A stretch of 64,000 bases of DNA, taken from positions 336,157-400,156 of the forward strand of contig MU001695.1 of assembly GCA_010093515.1 (NCBI GenBank), read 5' to 3'. Each line of letters starts with the position of its first letter. Within the stretch, counting starts at the first letter, position 1. The notes beneath the pieces were generated by a model. That model made no database searches, was not told the DNA's origin, and saw only the letters and a list, made by a program, of their open reading frames with translations. Made by a program: the position numbers and the translations under genes. The stretch is from Lineolata rhizophorae (lineage: Eukaryota; Ascomycota; Dothideomycetes; Lineolatales; Lineolataceae). Positions 1 through 11,187 of this stretch are shown here, piece by piece.

Positions 1-2099
1 CGCCGCGCCGCGGCGTCCGCCCGGGGCGGCCCCCGCTGCGTCGGCCTGGCTCGGCCCCGCGCCCTCGGCGTCGCTCGCCGAGTCGTCGGCCAGCGGGGTG
101 GCGCTGCCGTTGGCGAGCGCGGACGACGTCGGCGGCGAGGGCTTCTTGGGCGGTCCGGTGGCGGCGGCATCGAGCGGGACCGCGGCGGGCGCGTCCGGAC
201 GGGCGGGCTCGCTGGCGCCCGACGACGGGCGTCGCGGCGCGCGGGCGGCGGCGGGGCCGCGCCCGGCGGACGCGGCGGCGGCCAGGGAGCTCCTGCGGCG
301 CTCGCGGGCGGCCATGACGGGGCCCCAGACGGCCATGACGGCGCGCTCGAGGGTGCGGAAGACGTCGTTGGCGGTGTCGCCGAGCCAGGGCTCGGCGACG
401 TGGTCGAGCGAGACGTCGAGGGCGTTGCTGGAGCCGAGGGCGGCGAACTGGGCGGCCAGGAAGCGGCGCAGCGCGTCGGCGACGGCGGCGGCGTCCTGGT
501 TGGGCACGAGGCGCAGCGACAGCGCCGCGCGCGCCAGCCGCGGGATGATGGTCGAATTGTCCGGGCCCGACGTGTGGATGCGGTGCATGGTGAGCGAGGC
601 CTCGCGCCAGCGGCGCTTGAGGCTGGCGGCGAGCGCGTCGGCGGGGCCGAGCGCCGGGTTACGCGCCACGAGCGTGCGCGTGATGTCGGCGTAGAGGCGC
701 TCCTCGTCGGGCGTGAGCGGCAGGACGGCGTCGTAGAAGCCCGGCAGCTCGACCCGGCCGTGCGGGCCCGTCAGCTTGGATAGTAGCGTGACGAGGTCCT
801 TGAGCGACTCGTCGAGCAGCGCGCTGCCGTCGACGCCGCTGTGCAGGTCCGGGTGCGCGCTCGACACCTGCACCGTCGCGTGGATGACGCCGCGCAGGCC
901 GTACGTCAGGCAAGGGACGTGGTCGTCGAGCCAGTAGCTGTTGGCCAGGAGGATCCAGTCGACGTCGCCGATGAGCTTCTTGTGCTCGCGGACGGCCTTG
1001 TAGAAGCCGCGGGAGCCGCACTCCTCCTCGCCTTCGATCAGGAAGACGATGTCCGAGTCGAGCGACTGGCTGGCCGTCAGATCTGCCACGGCATATATCG
1101 CCGCCATGATGGGGCCCTTGTTGTCGGACACGCCGCGCCCGTAGAGGTACCCGTTGATACCCTCCATCGTGAAGGGGTCCGAGATCCAGCGGCCCTGCTC
1201 GTTCTCCGCCGCGATTACGTCGTAGTGGCCGTAGAACAGGATCCTCCTGCGAGGCGTGTTCTTGGCCGGATTGCCTCTGAACTTGGCGAAGATGATCGGG
1301 TTGCAAGGCTCCTGCGTCTTGAGCATCTCCGTGGCGGCGCCAAAATTCTTGAATACCGACCGCAGGTAAGATGCGCCTCTTCGGCAGTCGCCTTTGTACC
1401 TCTCGTCGGAGGAGACCGTCCGATACGAGATGAAGTGCTTCAGCGATTCAGTGAGTTGTTCTAGACGCTTGGTTAGCGGAGTCGGTCGGGGGAGATTTTC
1501 CAAACAAGCATACCGTTCGATGTCTTGCCGCCAGCCACGGGCGCCGACAGGCAATCTTTGACGTCCCAGATCGCTACCGTACCGTCGTTGCTTCCGGTGA
1601 CGAATATGGGATGGTTGTTGTAGGTTGCGAATGCCGAGGCCATTATACGGCCCTTGTGTGCCTGAAAATGCGTCACGGAATCGTACTGGCGATTGAATTT
1701 CTGAACGGGTCCAAGTCAGCAAAAACAAAAACGAATTTGAAAACGAAAAACAAAAAAAACAAAAAAAAAACGAAGAAAAAAACCGCAAGTTACCTCGACT
1801 ACGCCCGACACGCCGGCGGTGAAGAGGAACGGCCCTCCGACAGACAACGTGAGCACGTCATCGGTCCGCGCCCTGAGGTTCCGCAGCAGCTGCCTCGTCT
1901 CGAGATCCCAGACGTTGACCTCGCCCCCGAGCCGGCCGCTGTACAAGAAGGACCCATCCAGCGCGAGCGACAGCACCGGCTCGCCGGCCTCGCGCCCGTC
2001 CTCGAGCGTGCACAGCTCGCGCACCGCCCCGCCGTCCGCCGCGTCCAGCCGCCACACCTTGATGGCGCCGTCCCCGCCGCCCGAGATCAGCACCTCTGA

Positions 2100-2132
<33 letters not shown>

Positions 2133-2888
2133 CCCGTCCGCAACCACCCCCCGCGCCAGCACCATGCAGTACACGTAGCCGTAGTGCGCGAACTGGCGGA
2201 TGTGACGGCGATCGATCTCGAGGACCTGGCCGCCGACGGCGTGCCTAGCAGCTCCGTCGTCGTCGTCGTCGTCGTCGGCGTCGTCGGCGTCGTCGTCGTG
2301 GCGGCGGCGGCGGTCGCGGCGCCACCGCCGCCGCGGCGCCCGCACGCCGCCCGGCCCGCACGAGTCGAAGAAGCGGTGGTCGCGGAAGGACGGGTGGGCG
2401 GCCGGGTGCGGGCGCGGGCGGGCGTCGCGCTCGCGCAGGTCATACCACTGGATGCTGGTGTTCTGGGCGCCGAGGTAGAGGGTCTGGGCGCGGGAGGAGT
2501 AGGCGGCGCAGAAGAGGTCGCCGACGTCGTAGGGGGAGTAGACCGAGTAGACGCGGGCGTGGGGCGCGGCCGCGCGCCAGACGTTGACGATGCGGTCGCC
2601 GGCCGACGAGAAGAGCAGCGTCTCGTCCTGCGACAGGCAGAGCGCCAGCACGCTGCCGCCGTGGCCGGCGATGACGCCCGCCGGCGAGTACGTCCCGAGG
2701 TCGAAGACCAGGATCTCGCCGCCCTCGGTGCCCGCGAAGATGCGCGACGCCGACACGGCGAGCGCGAGGATGGACTTGCCGTGCGTCATGCGGTGCAGGA
2801 GGTCGGGCACCACCGCGGCCTGGCCCTGGCGGCCGCCTGCCGGTCCGGAGCTCGAGGGCGCGCCATGCTCGTTTTCAGCACCTTCCAT
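1..2888 (-). CDS. DUG2: Dug2-type WD40 / M20 metallopeptidase, 3' partial
   Basis: Three exons are read on the minus strand: 2888-1794, 1700-1514 and 1460 to the window edge, with introns at 1701-1793 and 1461-1513. About 914 residues are present, against 878 for yeast Dug2. The N-terminal half has WD40 blades (for example GSNDGTVAIWDVKD). The C-terminal half is an M20 peptidase with YGHYDV, GRGVSDNKGP and EGEEECGS, which supply the usual His, Asp and Glu metal ligands. In yeast, Dug2 joins Dug3 in a cytosolic complex that degrades glutathione independently of gamma-glutamyl transpeptidase; that role is inferred here. The WD40 part carries Asp-rich and DADADA-like low-complexity insertions encoded by trinucleotide and hexanucleotide repeats. 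The start ATG at 2888 has no in-frame rival. The tail near the window edge is Ala/Pro/Ser-rich and looks disordered. Confidence 0.9.
2098..2143. repeat. TCCGCG hexanucleotide repeat inside the Dug2 exon
   Basis: About four TCCGCG units followed by TCCCCG variants. On the coding (minus) strand it gives an alternating Asp/Ala and Asp/Gly stretch between WD40 blades. Confidence 0.8.
2254..2300. repeat. GTC trinucleotide repeat (Asp run in Dug2)
   Basis: An interrupted GTC run. On the coding strand it is GAC and makes a poly-Asp loop of about 15 residues in the WD40 half of the Dug2-like protein. It is a likely site of length variation. Confidence 0.8.
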
Positions 2889-3287
2889 GGATTAGCAAAC
2901 TTCGAGACGTCTGAATCTCAATTGACGATTTTTTTTTTTTTTGGTTTTTGGGAAGTAGTGCGCGCTTTTCTTCGACCCCTCCCGTTTTCCGCGACCCGAT
3001 CAGAGCATCGCAGGGGTCAATTGACCTGACACGGTGTTGAGTGAACGGCAGGGATCAGCTCCCGGGGAGGGGGGGTGCGCGGAGCCCGGGAAAATCCCGA
3101 TCCCAAGCCAAAACGCACGTCTTTCGTTCCTCAACTCGCCCGCTCACTCACCCGTGTGCCCGGCGTAGCTCGCCGGCGGCGGCGGACACCCTCCGCAGTC
3201 CATGGCCCGGCCCGTCCCCGGCAACGGCGCTCGCCCGCACGACAGGAACGCGCTCGGCGGGATCCCGGGGGCCTCGAATTCTGGCCG

Positions 3288-3324
3288 CTGGTGCTGGCGC
3301 TGGCGCTGGCGCTGGCGCTGGTGC
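3288..3324. repeat. GCTGGC hexanucleotide repeat
   Basis: About six imperfect GCTGGC units in non-coding GC-rich DNA upstream of the Dug2-like gene. Confidence 0.8.
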
Positions 3325-5589
3325 TCGCAACCGGCGCCCGGTGCGACCGGATGGCAGAAAGGAATGCCGTCGACGCCATCGCGCGACGTCCGCGGCGGAT
3401 TATTTGAATGGCTTTTCGCCGGCGGCGGCGGCGGTGAGGGTACGTCGAGCGCTGGGCTCGGCTGGGCTGATGCGCCCGCCGGCGAATCATGGTGGACCAT
3501 CGCTCCCCCGTCCCTATCGCTGGGAGGAGGGGGGGGATGTGGGTTTGATGTTATTGCCCTGTTTGGCCCGGGGGGGCCGCCAATACGCAACCTGCTCTGG
3601 AGATGGCGTGCGTGCGTGCGTGAATACCTCAGAAATCACGAAACTTTGGCGACTTGCGTTTTGGCAGTTCTCACGCCGGCAGAAATGAATAACTAGGTGC
3701 TTTATTTTATTTAGGGGGCCTTTTTACGCCCCGGCCGTTGCATTTGTCTGCCTTCGCTGCCAACGCGCTGGATGACCTGCCGTGCGCATAAGCTGCTGAG
3801 ACCGTTTGTGCCCCGGGCAACGGGGCTCGGCGGCGGCGGTGACTGACACAGTAGACAAACTATGCGCAGTTGGCCGGTAGGTGGTGTGTACGACGGTCAC
3901 AGCGTGTCGAAAACCCGTATGCGTGTAGGCCACGGCTAGGCGGCGCAACTGGCCAACGGAGCGACGGGTGGTTGCTAGTATGACTGCCTGAGGCTCTCAG
4001 CTGGCAAGAGGCCAGCCTCACCGAGGAAAGCGTCATTGCATCCCGTTGATTCGTCTGTTGCATTGCACTTGGTTGCTTTCCGCCTCAATTGCTCCTGATA
4101 ATGATGGTGCAGCATCGGGTTCTCCGACGAACGGTTGCTTCTTCTAGTCGCAATTTCTTTCTGTCGTAGGGACTTCCGTTCGGAGCAAACTTTATCAGAG
4201 CCTTCTGCCGTACCGCGCTTGGCAAGACATGTTTGTCTCTCCGCGCTGCGGGTCGGGCGTTTCACAGCACCATGTTGAGTCACAGCACCTTAAATTGAGG
4301 ACGCACTGCCTGTTGCGTGCAAGGCGCGGTCACGTGATGGCTTAGGCTTGGACGGGACGAAATCACGGGGACTTGGCTGGAGCATACTACGAGGCTCACA
4401 GCCACGGCCAGACCTTGAATAGTACCCACTCTTTCAGATGTCACAGATGTCACTTGCCATCAGGGTTCGACCCACGTTCTCCACGTGCGTCCGAAATCGC
4501 GGGAGCTCAGGCCGGTCGCGGAGAGGGGGCCGAGGCCGGGCGTGGGCGGGAGATGTGGCTGAGGTGACGCGGCGTGGTGTGGCGCGCGGTGGCTGTGGCG
4601 CGGGGGCTCTCGACTGCCGCTCGCTACCACGGACGCATGTAGCCTGGTGGCATTGCTACGCACGCTCGCGCAACCGCCCGCCGTCTCGACTGGACCCCTT
4701 CTCGTGACCACGGAGGAGAAAACAGGCGGAGCTGCTGCTGCGCGGTGACGCCGATCGGCAGGCGGAAGACCCGTTTGCGGCACTTCCGCGGCGCGGCGGT
4801 GGAGTCTGGCCCCGAGCCGCGGGCGCAAGGCCCGGAGCAGATCCCTCGAATATTGTGGGTATGTACGGTAGGTCCTTTTCCAGCATCTGGGCGGCCGGCA
4901 GGAGAAGCAAGGCAAAGCGAAGCAGGAACATGATCTGGCAGCATGCCGGGCGCCGTCAGTGTGCAGATGGATGGGCGGGACTTGCAGGAGATGGGCAGGA
5001 GATGGCGCCCGATGAGTGGGGGGTGGAAGAGAAGAGGGAGAAAATTCTTTTCCCCCGCACTTGCTTTGCTGGCCGGCGCTGTCCGCGACTCGCGCGCGAG
5101 GCGGGTGTGCGGGCTGCCAATCCAACGGACGGGCTGGCGCCCGGGCTTCGAGACAGCGAGGCAGCGCTGCAGGGCAGTCGAGTGAGGATGCGCCACGACT
5201 GCCACGGCTGTCACGCCGCGGGGCCGGGCGACTGGCTCTCGGGAGCCCGGAGCGCACGCCCCGGGCTCGGTCCTCTCGCTTAGGCTGCAACCGCCACGGC
5301 CAAGCGTGAGAAGCGGAAGAGCCTGGCGCGATTTTTATTTTTGTTTTATTTTTTCCCCTCGTCGCGACAGCTGGGCGGGCGGCGGGCTTGGCTGGTCCTG
5401 CCTTCGCGCGGGTGCCAGCTTCCATCGCCCCAACGAGGCAGGCTCCCGCGCTAAAATAGCTCTGCCGAGGCCCGGCCCAACCACCCGCCGACACGGTCCC
5501 CTCGTCACCAAGCGTCGCTTTTGCCTCACGCCGCGCCCACCCGCCCCCCGGCCCTGCTCCCGCCGCCCATGGGATTGATTAAACGCCGG

Positions 5590-6082
5590 CCGCGCGCCTT
5601 TGTTTGATTGTCCTCTCCCTCCCTCCTTGTCCAACCCTCTGCGCCCTCTCCCATCATCACGACAAAGAACCGCCCCCCTCAAATAGCGCTCGCTCCTAGG
5701 CGCCCGACGTCAAATAGGCGGTGTCTCCCTTCCTCTCCTCGGACAAGCCCGCATCAACCTCCTTATGCACGGATAGCTCCACGGGTGGAGCGCGCTAAAT
5801 CGAACCCGCGTCGCTACTTATTTGAACTACCTACCGTCGATCTGCGCGCCCCCCCCCCCCTTAATTCACTCACGCCGTCGTTGATACTTTTCCCGCTGCC
5901 GCTTCTTCGCTTGTTGACCAAGTACCCCCGACCCTTTCCCTCCCCCACCGCTTCCACCGCTCCGACCACCTCCGACCACCTCCGACCACTTCTCGCCCAC
6001 TCGCTCACTCGACGTTCCACAACACCTACCTCCACGATTCTCGAACAATCCTTCCTCACCTCATTCCTCGAGAAGAGCAACC
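5590..6082 (+). promoter_or_regulatory. CT-rich core promoter / 5' leader of the gene at 6083
   Basis: Strongly pyrimidine-rich top strand directly upstream of an ATG in good context (AACCATGG). A 10 bp unit, TCCGACCACC, is repeated three times in perfect tandem at 5961-5990, the third copy ending in T. Such CT tracts commonly mark transcription starts of well-expressed ascomycete genes; use here is inferred. Confidence 0.5.
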
Positions 6083-7610
6083 ATGGTGGCCCTCGGCGAA
6101 ACCATTACCATTGTCAACAAGTCTGGCAAGGTAGTCGGCACGGTATGCGCTCTCAATTCCCCCGTTCTTCCCTCGTTCGAAGCCTTCCCGTGGTCCTATA
6201 CACTGCATTCCGCAACCCCCATCCCATCACCACCAGCCTACGAACCTCTCAGACCCCGACAGCATTAACTAACCCCCCGAACCGCAGAGCAAACACATCG
6301 TAAACGTCTTCAAAGAGGCCCGCTCCGCCTACCGCGAGCGCAAGGCCGAAATCAAAGCCGTCCGCGACGCCGAGCACGAAGAGAAGCGCGCCCAGCGCGC
6401 CCTCGAGCGCCTGCGACTCGAAGATGCCGCCCCGCCTTCCCCCGTTCACGACGGCCGCTCCCAAATTTCCCGCGGCTCCTCCCACCGCAGCAACCGCCCG
6501 CACCGCTCCGCCAGCCGCAGGGATGCCCGCCCCCCTGTCGACCGCGGCGTCACCGACTCCTACGCCAACCAGCTCCGCTTCGAGCAGGACCTCGCCAAGT
6601 GGCAGCGCGGCGACATGCGCCGGCGCCACACCGACGCCGCCGACACGACGCGCTCCGCCGTGGTCGCGCGCAAGCCGCTGCCGGACCGGCGCGGGTCGGC
6701 CCCCCAGCAGAAGACCGCCGGCGGCGCCGGCGGCGAGCGGGGCGCGGTCGACATGTCGCTGGCGTACGGGGAGCTGCCGCCGCCGCCGCCGGGCGCGGCC
6801 CTAGGAGACGCCGGGAACGCCAACACCGACGCCGGCGGCGAGCTCGAGCTCCGGGCCAAGGCGAACCGGCTCCAGGCGCTGCTGGACGAGGCTAACTGCC
6901 TGCAGCACTCGGCGACGGCGACGATCGACGCGCTGCAGCGCAACCCGGACGCGCTGGCGGCGGTGGCGCTGACGCTGGCCGAGATCAGCAACCTGGCGGC
7001 CAAGCTGGCGCCGGGCGCGCTCGCGGCGCTCAAGGGCAGCTTCCCGGCCGTGGTGGCGCTGCTGGCGAGCCCCCAGTTCATGATCGCGGCCGGCGTCGGC
7101 GTCGGCGTCACCATCGTCGCGCTCGGCGGGTACAAGATCGTCAAGCGAATCAGGGAGAGGAAGGAGGAAGGGATGCTCGAGGCGCCGTTCGCGGGGGGGG
7201 CGGGGGCGCCGGGGCCCGCAAACGACGACGGCATGGACGAGGACGAGCTCCGCGAGCTCGACGCCGACATGGCGCGTGTGGAGATGTGGCGGCGCGGCAT
7301 CGCGGACGTGCAGGCGCGGTCCGTGGGCACGACAGTGGACGGCGAGTTCGTCACGCCGCACGCGTCGCGCATGCTGGTGGCGGAGGGGGCGCTGTCGGAA
7401 GGGGATTTCCGGCGGAAGAAGGGCGATGCAGGCGAAGGCGGGAGCGGGAGCGGGAAGAAGAAAGGGGGGAAGAAGGAGAAGGAGAAGGAGAGGAAGGGGA
7501 CGAGGGCGAGGACGGCGAAGTCGGCGAGGAGCGAGAGGAGCGGGAGGGAGAGGGAGGCCGGGAAGAGGAAGAGGAAGGAGCAGTCGGCGTTGAGGGCGCT
7601 GTTTCATTGA
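6083..7610 (+). CDS. Conserved ascomycete protein with glycine-rich hydrophobic segment
   Basis: Two exons, 6083-6142 and 6288-7610, joined across a 145 bp intron; 460 residues. The protein starts MVALGETITIVNKSGKVVG and continues into a charged helix (FKEARSAYRERKAEIKA), a basic Ser/Arg/His-rich linker, then a helical region (LLDEANCLQHSATATI, DALAAVALTLAEI). A hydrophobic Gly-rich segment lies at about residues 282-308 (IAAGVGVGVTIVALGGYKI). The tail is very Lys/Arg-rich. I recognise the overall pattern as a family widespread in Pezizomycotina with no known function. The hydrophobic segment could be a membrane anchor or a glycine-zipper; the lysine-rich tail would suit binding to acidic lipid or nucleic acid. 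No function is claimed. Confidence 0.85.
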
Positions 7611-8820
7611 GGCTCCTGCCTTATCCCGCCCCTCCTGCTCCGTTCTAACCGGAACGGCGGAGAGAAAGACCGCGCTTTTTTTCTCTCTGCAATTTTCTTT
7701 TTTATTCTTACCGGTCGACCCACGACGGTTCCACGGCGTTTCAAGATTTCTCCCATTTTGCGGGTCTCGGCTCGAGAATTTCGGATTCCAGGGTTTCCAT
7801 TTTTTCGCGGTCCTCGGACTTTTGGCGTTCCCCGGCTTTTCATTTCGACTTGGGCGACGCATGGATTTTTATTTTATTTTCGGGGCGGCGTGGCTTTTAT
7901 ACGCCGTACAGACGGCTGCATGCATCGCGCGAGCACGAAGAACCGCATTAGACGATACGATACGATATGATAGGCGTGGCGGGGCGCCGATCTTTCTGCG
8001 AGGAGCTTATATCCTATTCGTTAGTTTGTTTGTTTTTTTTCCTTGGGTTCGGTTTAGGCGTTCCGGGAAACATCTCTCTGGCTTCTCTCTGTTCATGGTT
8101 CCGATGGGTTGTTGATTGCGCGGTCCAATTGGACGCCACTGGGTGCGTTGCGAATGGTGAACCTCCCGATGTATGCTGACGCTGTTAACTTATTTACTTT
8201 TTTTTTTTTTGGATATAGTAGAAAATATCATAACTTTGCTATCTTAGGTCGGTTTGACCGCTGCTGTTTTTCAGTTCAGTGGGCGCGGCAGTAGTTAGGT
8301 TGGAATCTTAACAAGAAGGCTACTGATTCATCTATCTGACTGCCTCGCCTGGACTCGAAACGAACGGTTTGGTCGAGCCGGCAGCAATCCCGTACGTTAA
8401 TATGCTCGGCGTGACCACTGGCCAGCCGAATGACGCGTGCCTACTGCAGCTAGCCCGGCCGTGGAGCGCTGTTATCTCGCGTCAATGGGCGGAGAACGAG
8501 AAGAGGCGCATTTGGCCAGCGTGTCCGCCAAGGATGGAACAAGAGGGCGAGTCACGGAGCCCCGCCACGTCGTCCGGGGCTGTGATTGGAGTGTGAGTGC
8601 ATCATTTTGAGCCGCGCTCGCCCTCCTCAGCCCCACCGGTCGAGGCGGAAACGCAAAGGCGCCGACACAATGCCTAGGTATTTGGGTTGTCCCTTGGATT
8701 CCCTTTGCCTTTCTCTTTACCGTGACTGTCTCTCTTCTCCTTTGGTCCACGTCTGGGTGCAACGAACAATTGAGCGCCTTGGGAGCACAACAGACGTACG
8801 AGTGAAGAGCAGCGGCGAAG
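7611..8820. other. Intergenic, T-rich, no gene seen
   Basis: Holds the 3' region of the gene at 6083 and the promoter of the C2H2 gene at 8821. It contains T-runs (for example near 8030 and 8200) and no coding frame with family features. Confidence 0.6.
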
Positions 8821-10846
8821 ATGGACGCGAATATGTTCGACGATGATGATGTTACCCTATATGGCTACTCGATGGAAAATGAGGGCCATCCCACGTACGA
8901 TTCCGCTATGCAGCATGGTGGCCTTCATGGGCCTGCTTCGGTGAGCAGCACCCATTACTCAACCCATTTTAGATTATCCTTCATCAGGCAATGTCTAACC
9001 CCTAACCCCTCCCCCCTCCCCCATTCAGGCGACTGAGATTGGCCCCGACGTCTGGCCGAATGGAATTACCGGTTCCAAGGCTCCCAACTTGGCAACCAGT
9101 TCGCACGGCGGCGGCGGCGGCTTCGAGGCTCCCAGCCAGGAAGCTTCGCCGACTGCCCTGGCGAATAGCATCCTCTACCCGGGACCGTTTTATCACGCGA
9201 AGGCCGCATCGGCCATCATCGATGGCTACGACCCGGAGTTGGGAACCATTGACCCGAAGCTCATAAACAATGCGGCCGCGCAACCCGCCGTCTCCGCGAC
9301 ATGCCCGCCACTGCGGTTCCCTCCGGAGGATGCCTCCTTGCGGGCGCCTATGGGTGGCCAGTTCCCCGACTCGCTATACCTGCCGGACGCAAGTCACATC
9401 GCCCACCCGTACCACGCGAATCCAGCGGTCCCGCCCGCAGAGAATGCCTTCTCGGACCAACGCGTGGGCGCCGGCGGCAACGCGGCCCAGGGAGACGCCA
9501 GGCCGGCCTTCGGCGGCCAGTTTGGCGGAGCGCCAGACCCGGCCGGCGTCGGTGCTATGGCTCACCTGTACGACCCGCATCTGGTGGGCTGCCCGGACCA
9601 GGGCACGACTGCGGGCGGGAACGCGGCGCAGGGGGACGCGGTGCCGGCCCTCGGGGCCGTCCCGATGTCTCCAACTAGCAGCGTGGCGGACGCGGCGGCC
9701 GCCTCCGCGCCGCCGGGCGCGCCCTCCGAGGCCCACAAGGGCCGGCAGGGAAGGAAAGCTCCGAGCCCGTACCTGCCCGGCCCGGTCGTGCTCGGAATCC
9801 CGACCTTCGAGCGGGACGGGAGGAGCGTGCAGCTGTGTCCCTGCACTTTCTCGCCCGATTGCGGAGCCCAGAGCCCCGCGAATTGGGGGAAGCACGAGAA
9901 AGGCGTCCATTTGAAGCGTGAGGAGTGGGTCTGCGAGCTGTGCCGAGGCGAGGGCAAGGACCAGCGCTACTACCGCTACAACAACCTGACGCAGCACCTC
10001 AAGAAGACGCACAAGGTGGAGGGGGAGCTTCCCAGGGACCGGTTCGCCAGCTGGAAACGCGACGTGGCCGGCTTCGAGCGAAGGAGCTGGGACTGCGGGG
10101 CCTGCCAGGCCTATCTTTCCACCTGGGACGAGAGAGTGCTCCATGTCAGGATGCACATTCAAGAGAGCAGGGGCGAGATGCGCTGGCTCGTGAGCGAGCG
10201 GACGACGTACGGGACCGTCAGGGACGCCGAGGCTCTGTCGCAAGCGTCGACCGTGGACGTCGCCATGGACGCTTCCAGCCCGCCAGGAAGCCCCTCGCCT
10301 CTGGATCAGCACCGCGCCCGGTCTCGTCGCGCCAGAGACCGAGATCCCGTGGTGCACAACGTCGAATCCCAGCTGGCCGACATCGAGGAGAAGCTTTACG
10401 CGCTCAACCACGACGTCCGGGCTTTGCGTGAGGAAAAGGAGGGGGTGGAGAGAGAGATCGAGGCAACGGTCGCCCTGCTCGGCCAGGCGGCATCGCGCGC
10501 CAACGGCAGAAGCCGGTTGCTCCCGCTTAGAAAGCGGCCAAGGAGAGAAGCGGGCCGTGATGCTACCTGCGACGCTCAGCCGCTTCGAGAGCCCGCCAAG
10601 CGGCTCGTCGAGCTAAACGAGCACATATCGCGCAAGGTGGACGAGCGCGAAGGCCTCAGACGCCAACACGCCGAACTGCTGCACCGCCATTACCGACCTG
10701 ACGATCCGCGGGACTATGGCCTGGAGATGGAGGTCGCGGAGCCTTCGAGGCCGTCGGTGGCGCCTCAGGGCGAGAGAGCCCCCGTAAGGAGGCGCCAGGT
10801 GAGGAAAGCTCCCGCGCAAGTGCATAACGGGCCTTCTACTAGATAA
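8821..10846 (+). CDS. C2H2 zinc-finger protein with C-terminal coiled coil
   Basis: Exons 8821-8940 and 9029-10846; 645 residues. The N-terminal half is disordered and contains a duplicated AGGNAAQGDA motif. At about residues 306-415 are three Cys/His clusters: CPCTFSPDC followed by HEKGVH, CELCRGEG followed by HLKKTH, and CGACQAYL followed by HVRMH. A heptad-like helix rich in Glu, Leu and Lys follows near 487-530, then a basic tail. The arrangement matches fungal C2H2 proteins of the FAR1/HET-linked kind that are usually called transcription factors; DNA binding is inferred. A second gene with related Cys/His spacing lies at 59837. The start lies in a plain context with no competing upstream ATG in frame. 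Confidence 0.85.
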
Positions 10847-11187
10847 GCTTGCGTGGGCCGTACTTCCTCCTTAGGCCTCTGCATTGACGTCTTTTGGCGG
10901 CCGAGCATGGCATTCGGGGCAAATGGGAGGTTTCACCTTCGAAACCATGTAGACGATAGACATAATTAAAAAATAAATACCATAGGCTAGCTTTCAAGTA
11001 TTTCCGGGCACTAAATAACGCGTTGCGAAGGAAATGGATCGGATGACCTGAAGCTGGGACGACGAACTAAAGAACATAGCATCTCCCGGGGCTTCCCCGC
11101 TATAAGAAGATCACACCCGCCGCCGAAAAGAATCAAGTTAGCCAGAAACGAGTACAAAGGAGAGCGAACGTGGGTATCAAAAGCGTA
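10847..11187. other. Convergent 3' intergenic region
   Basis: Lies between the convergent ends of the C2H2 gene and the HET-like gene. It contains an AT-rich ATTAAAAAATAAATA block near 10963, suitable for 3' end formation. No coding frame is seen. Confidence 0.55.

Larger units (their letters stand above)
2889..6082. other. Long GC-rich intergenic stretch, no supported gene
   Basis: About 3.2 kb between the divergent starts of the Dug2-like gene and the conserved gene at 6083. Open frames on both strands are explained by high GC and low-complexity sequence; none shows a recognisable domain. It contains a GCTGGC repeat near 3288-3324, a CACGTG box at 4331-4336 and, from about 5590 to 6082, a CT-rich tract typical of ascomycete 5' leaders. 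Long non-coding RNA or distal promoter elements cannot be excluded. Confidence 0.6.

Noticed and set aside
4460-5494. 344-codon minus frame
   Set aside because: Composition follows GC-rich DNA (Pro, Ala, Arg, Ser); overlapping frames on both strands are equally open and no domain is seen.
8996-9012. Telomere-like CTAACCCCTAACCCC
   Set aside because: Only two units inside the short intron 8941-9028, where CTAAC serves as a branch-point word.
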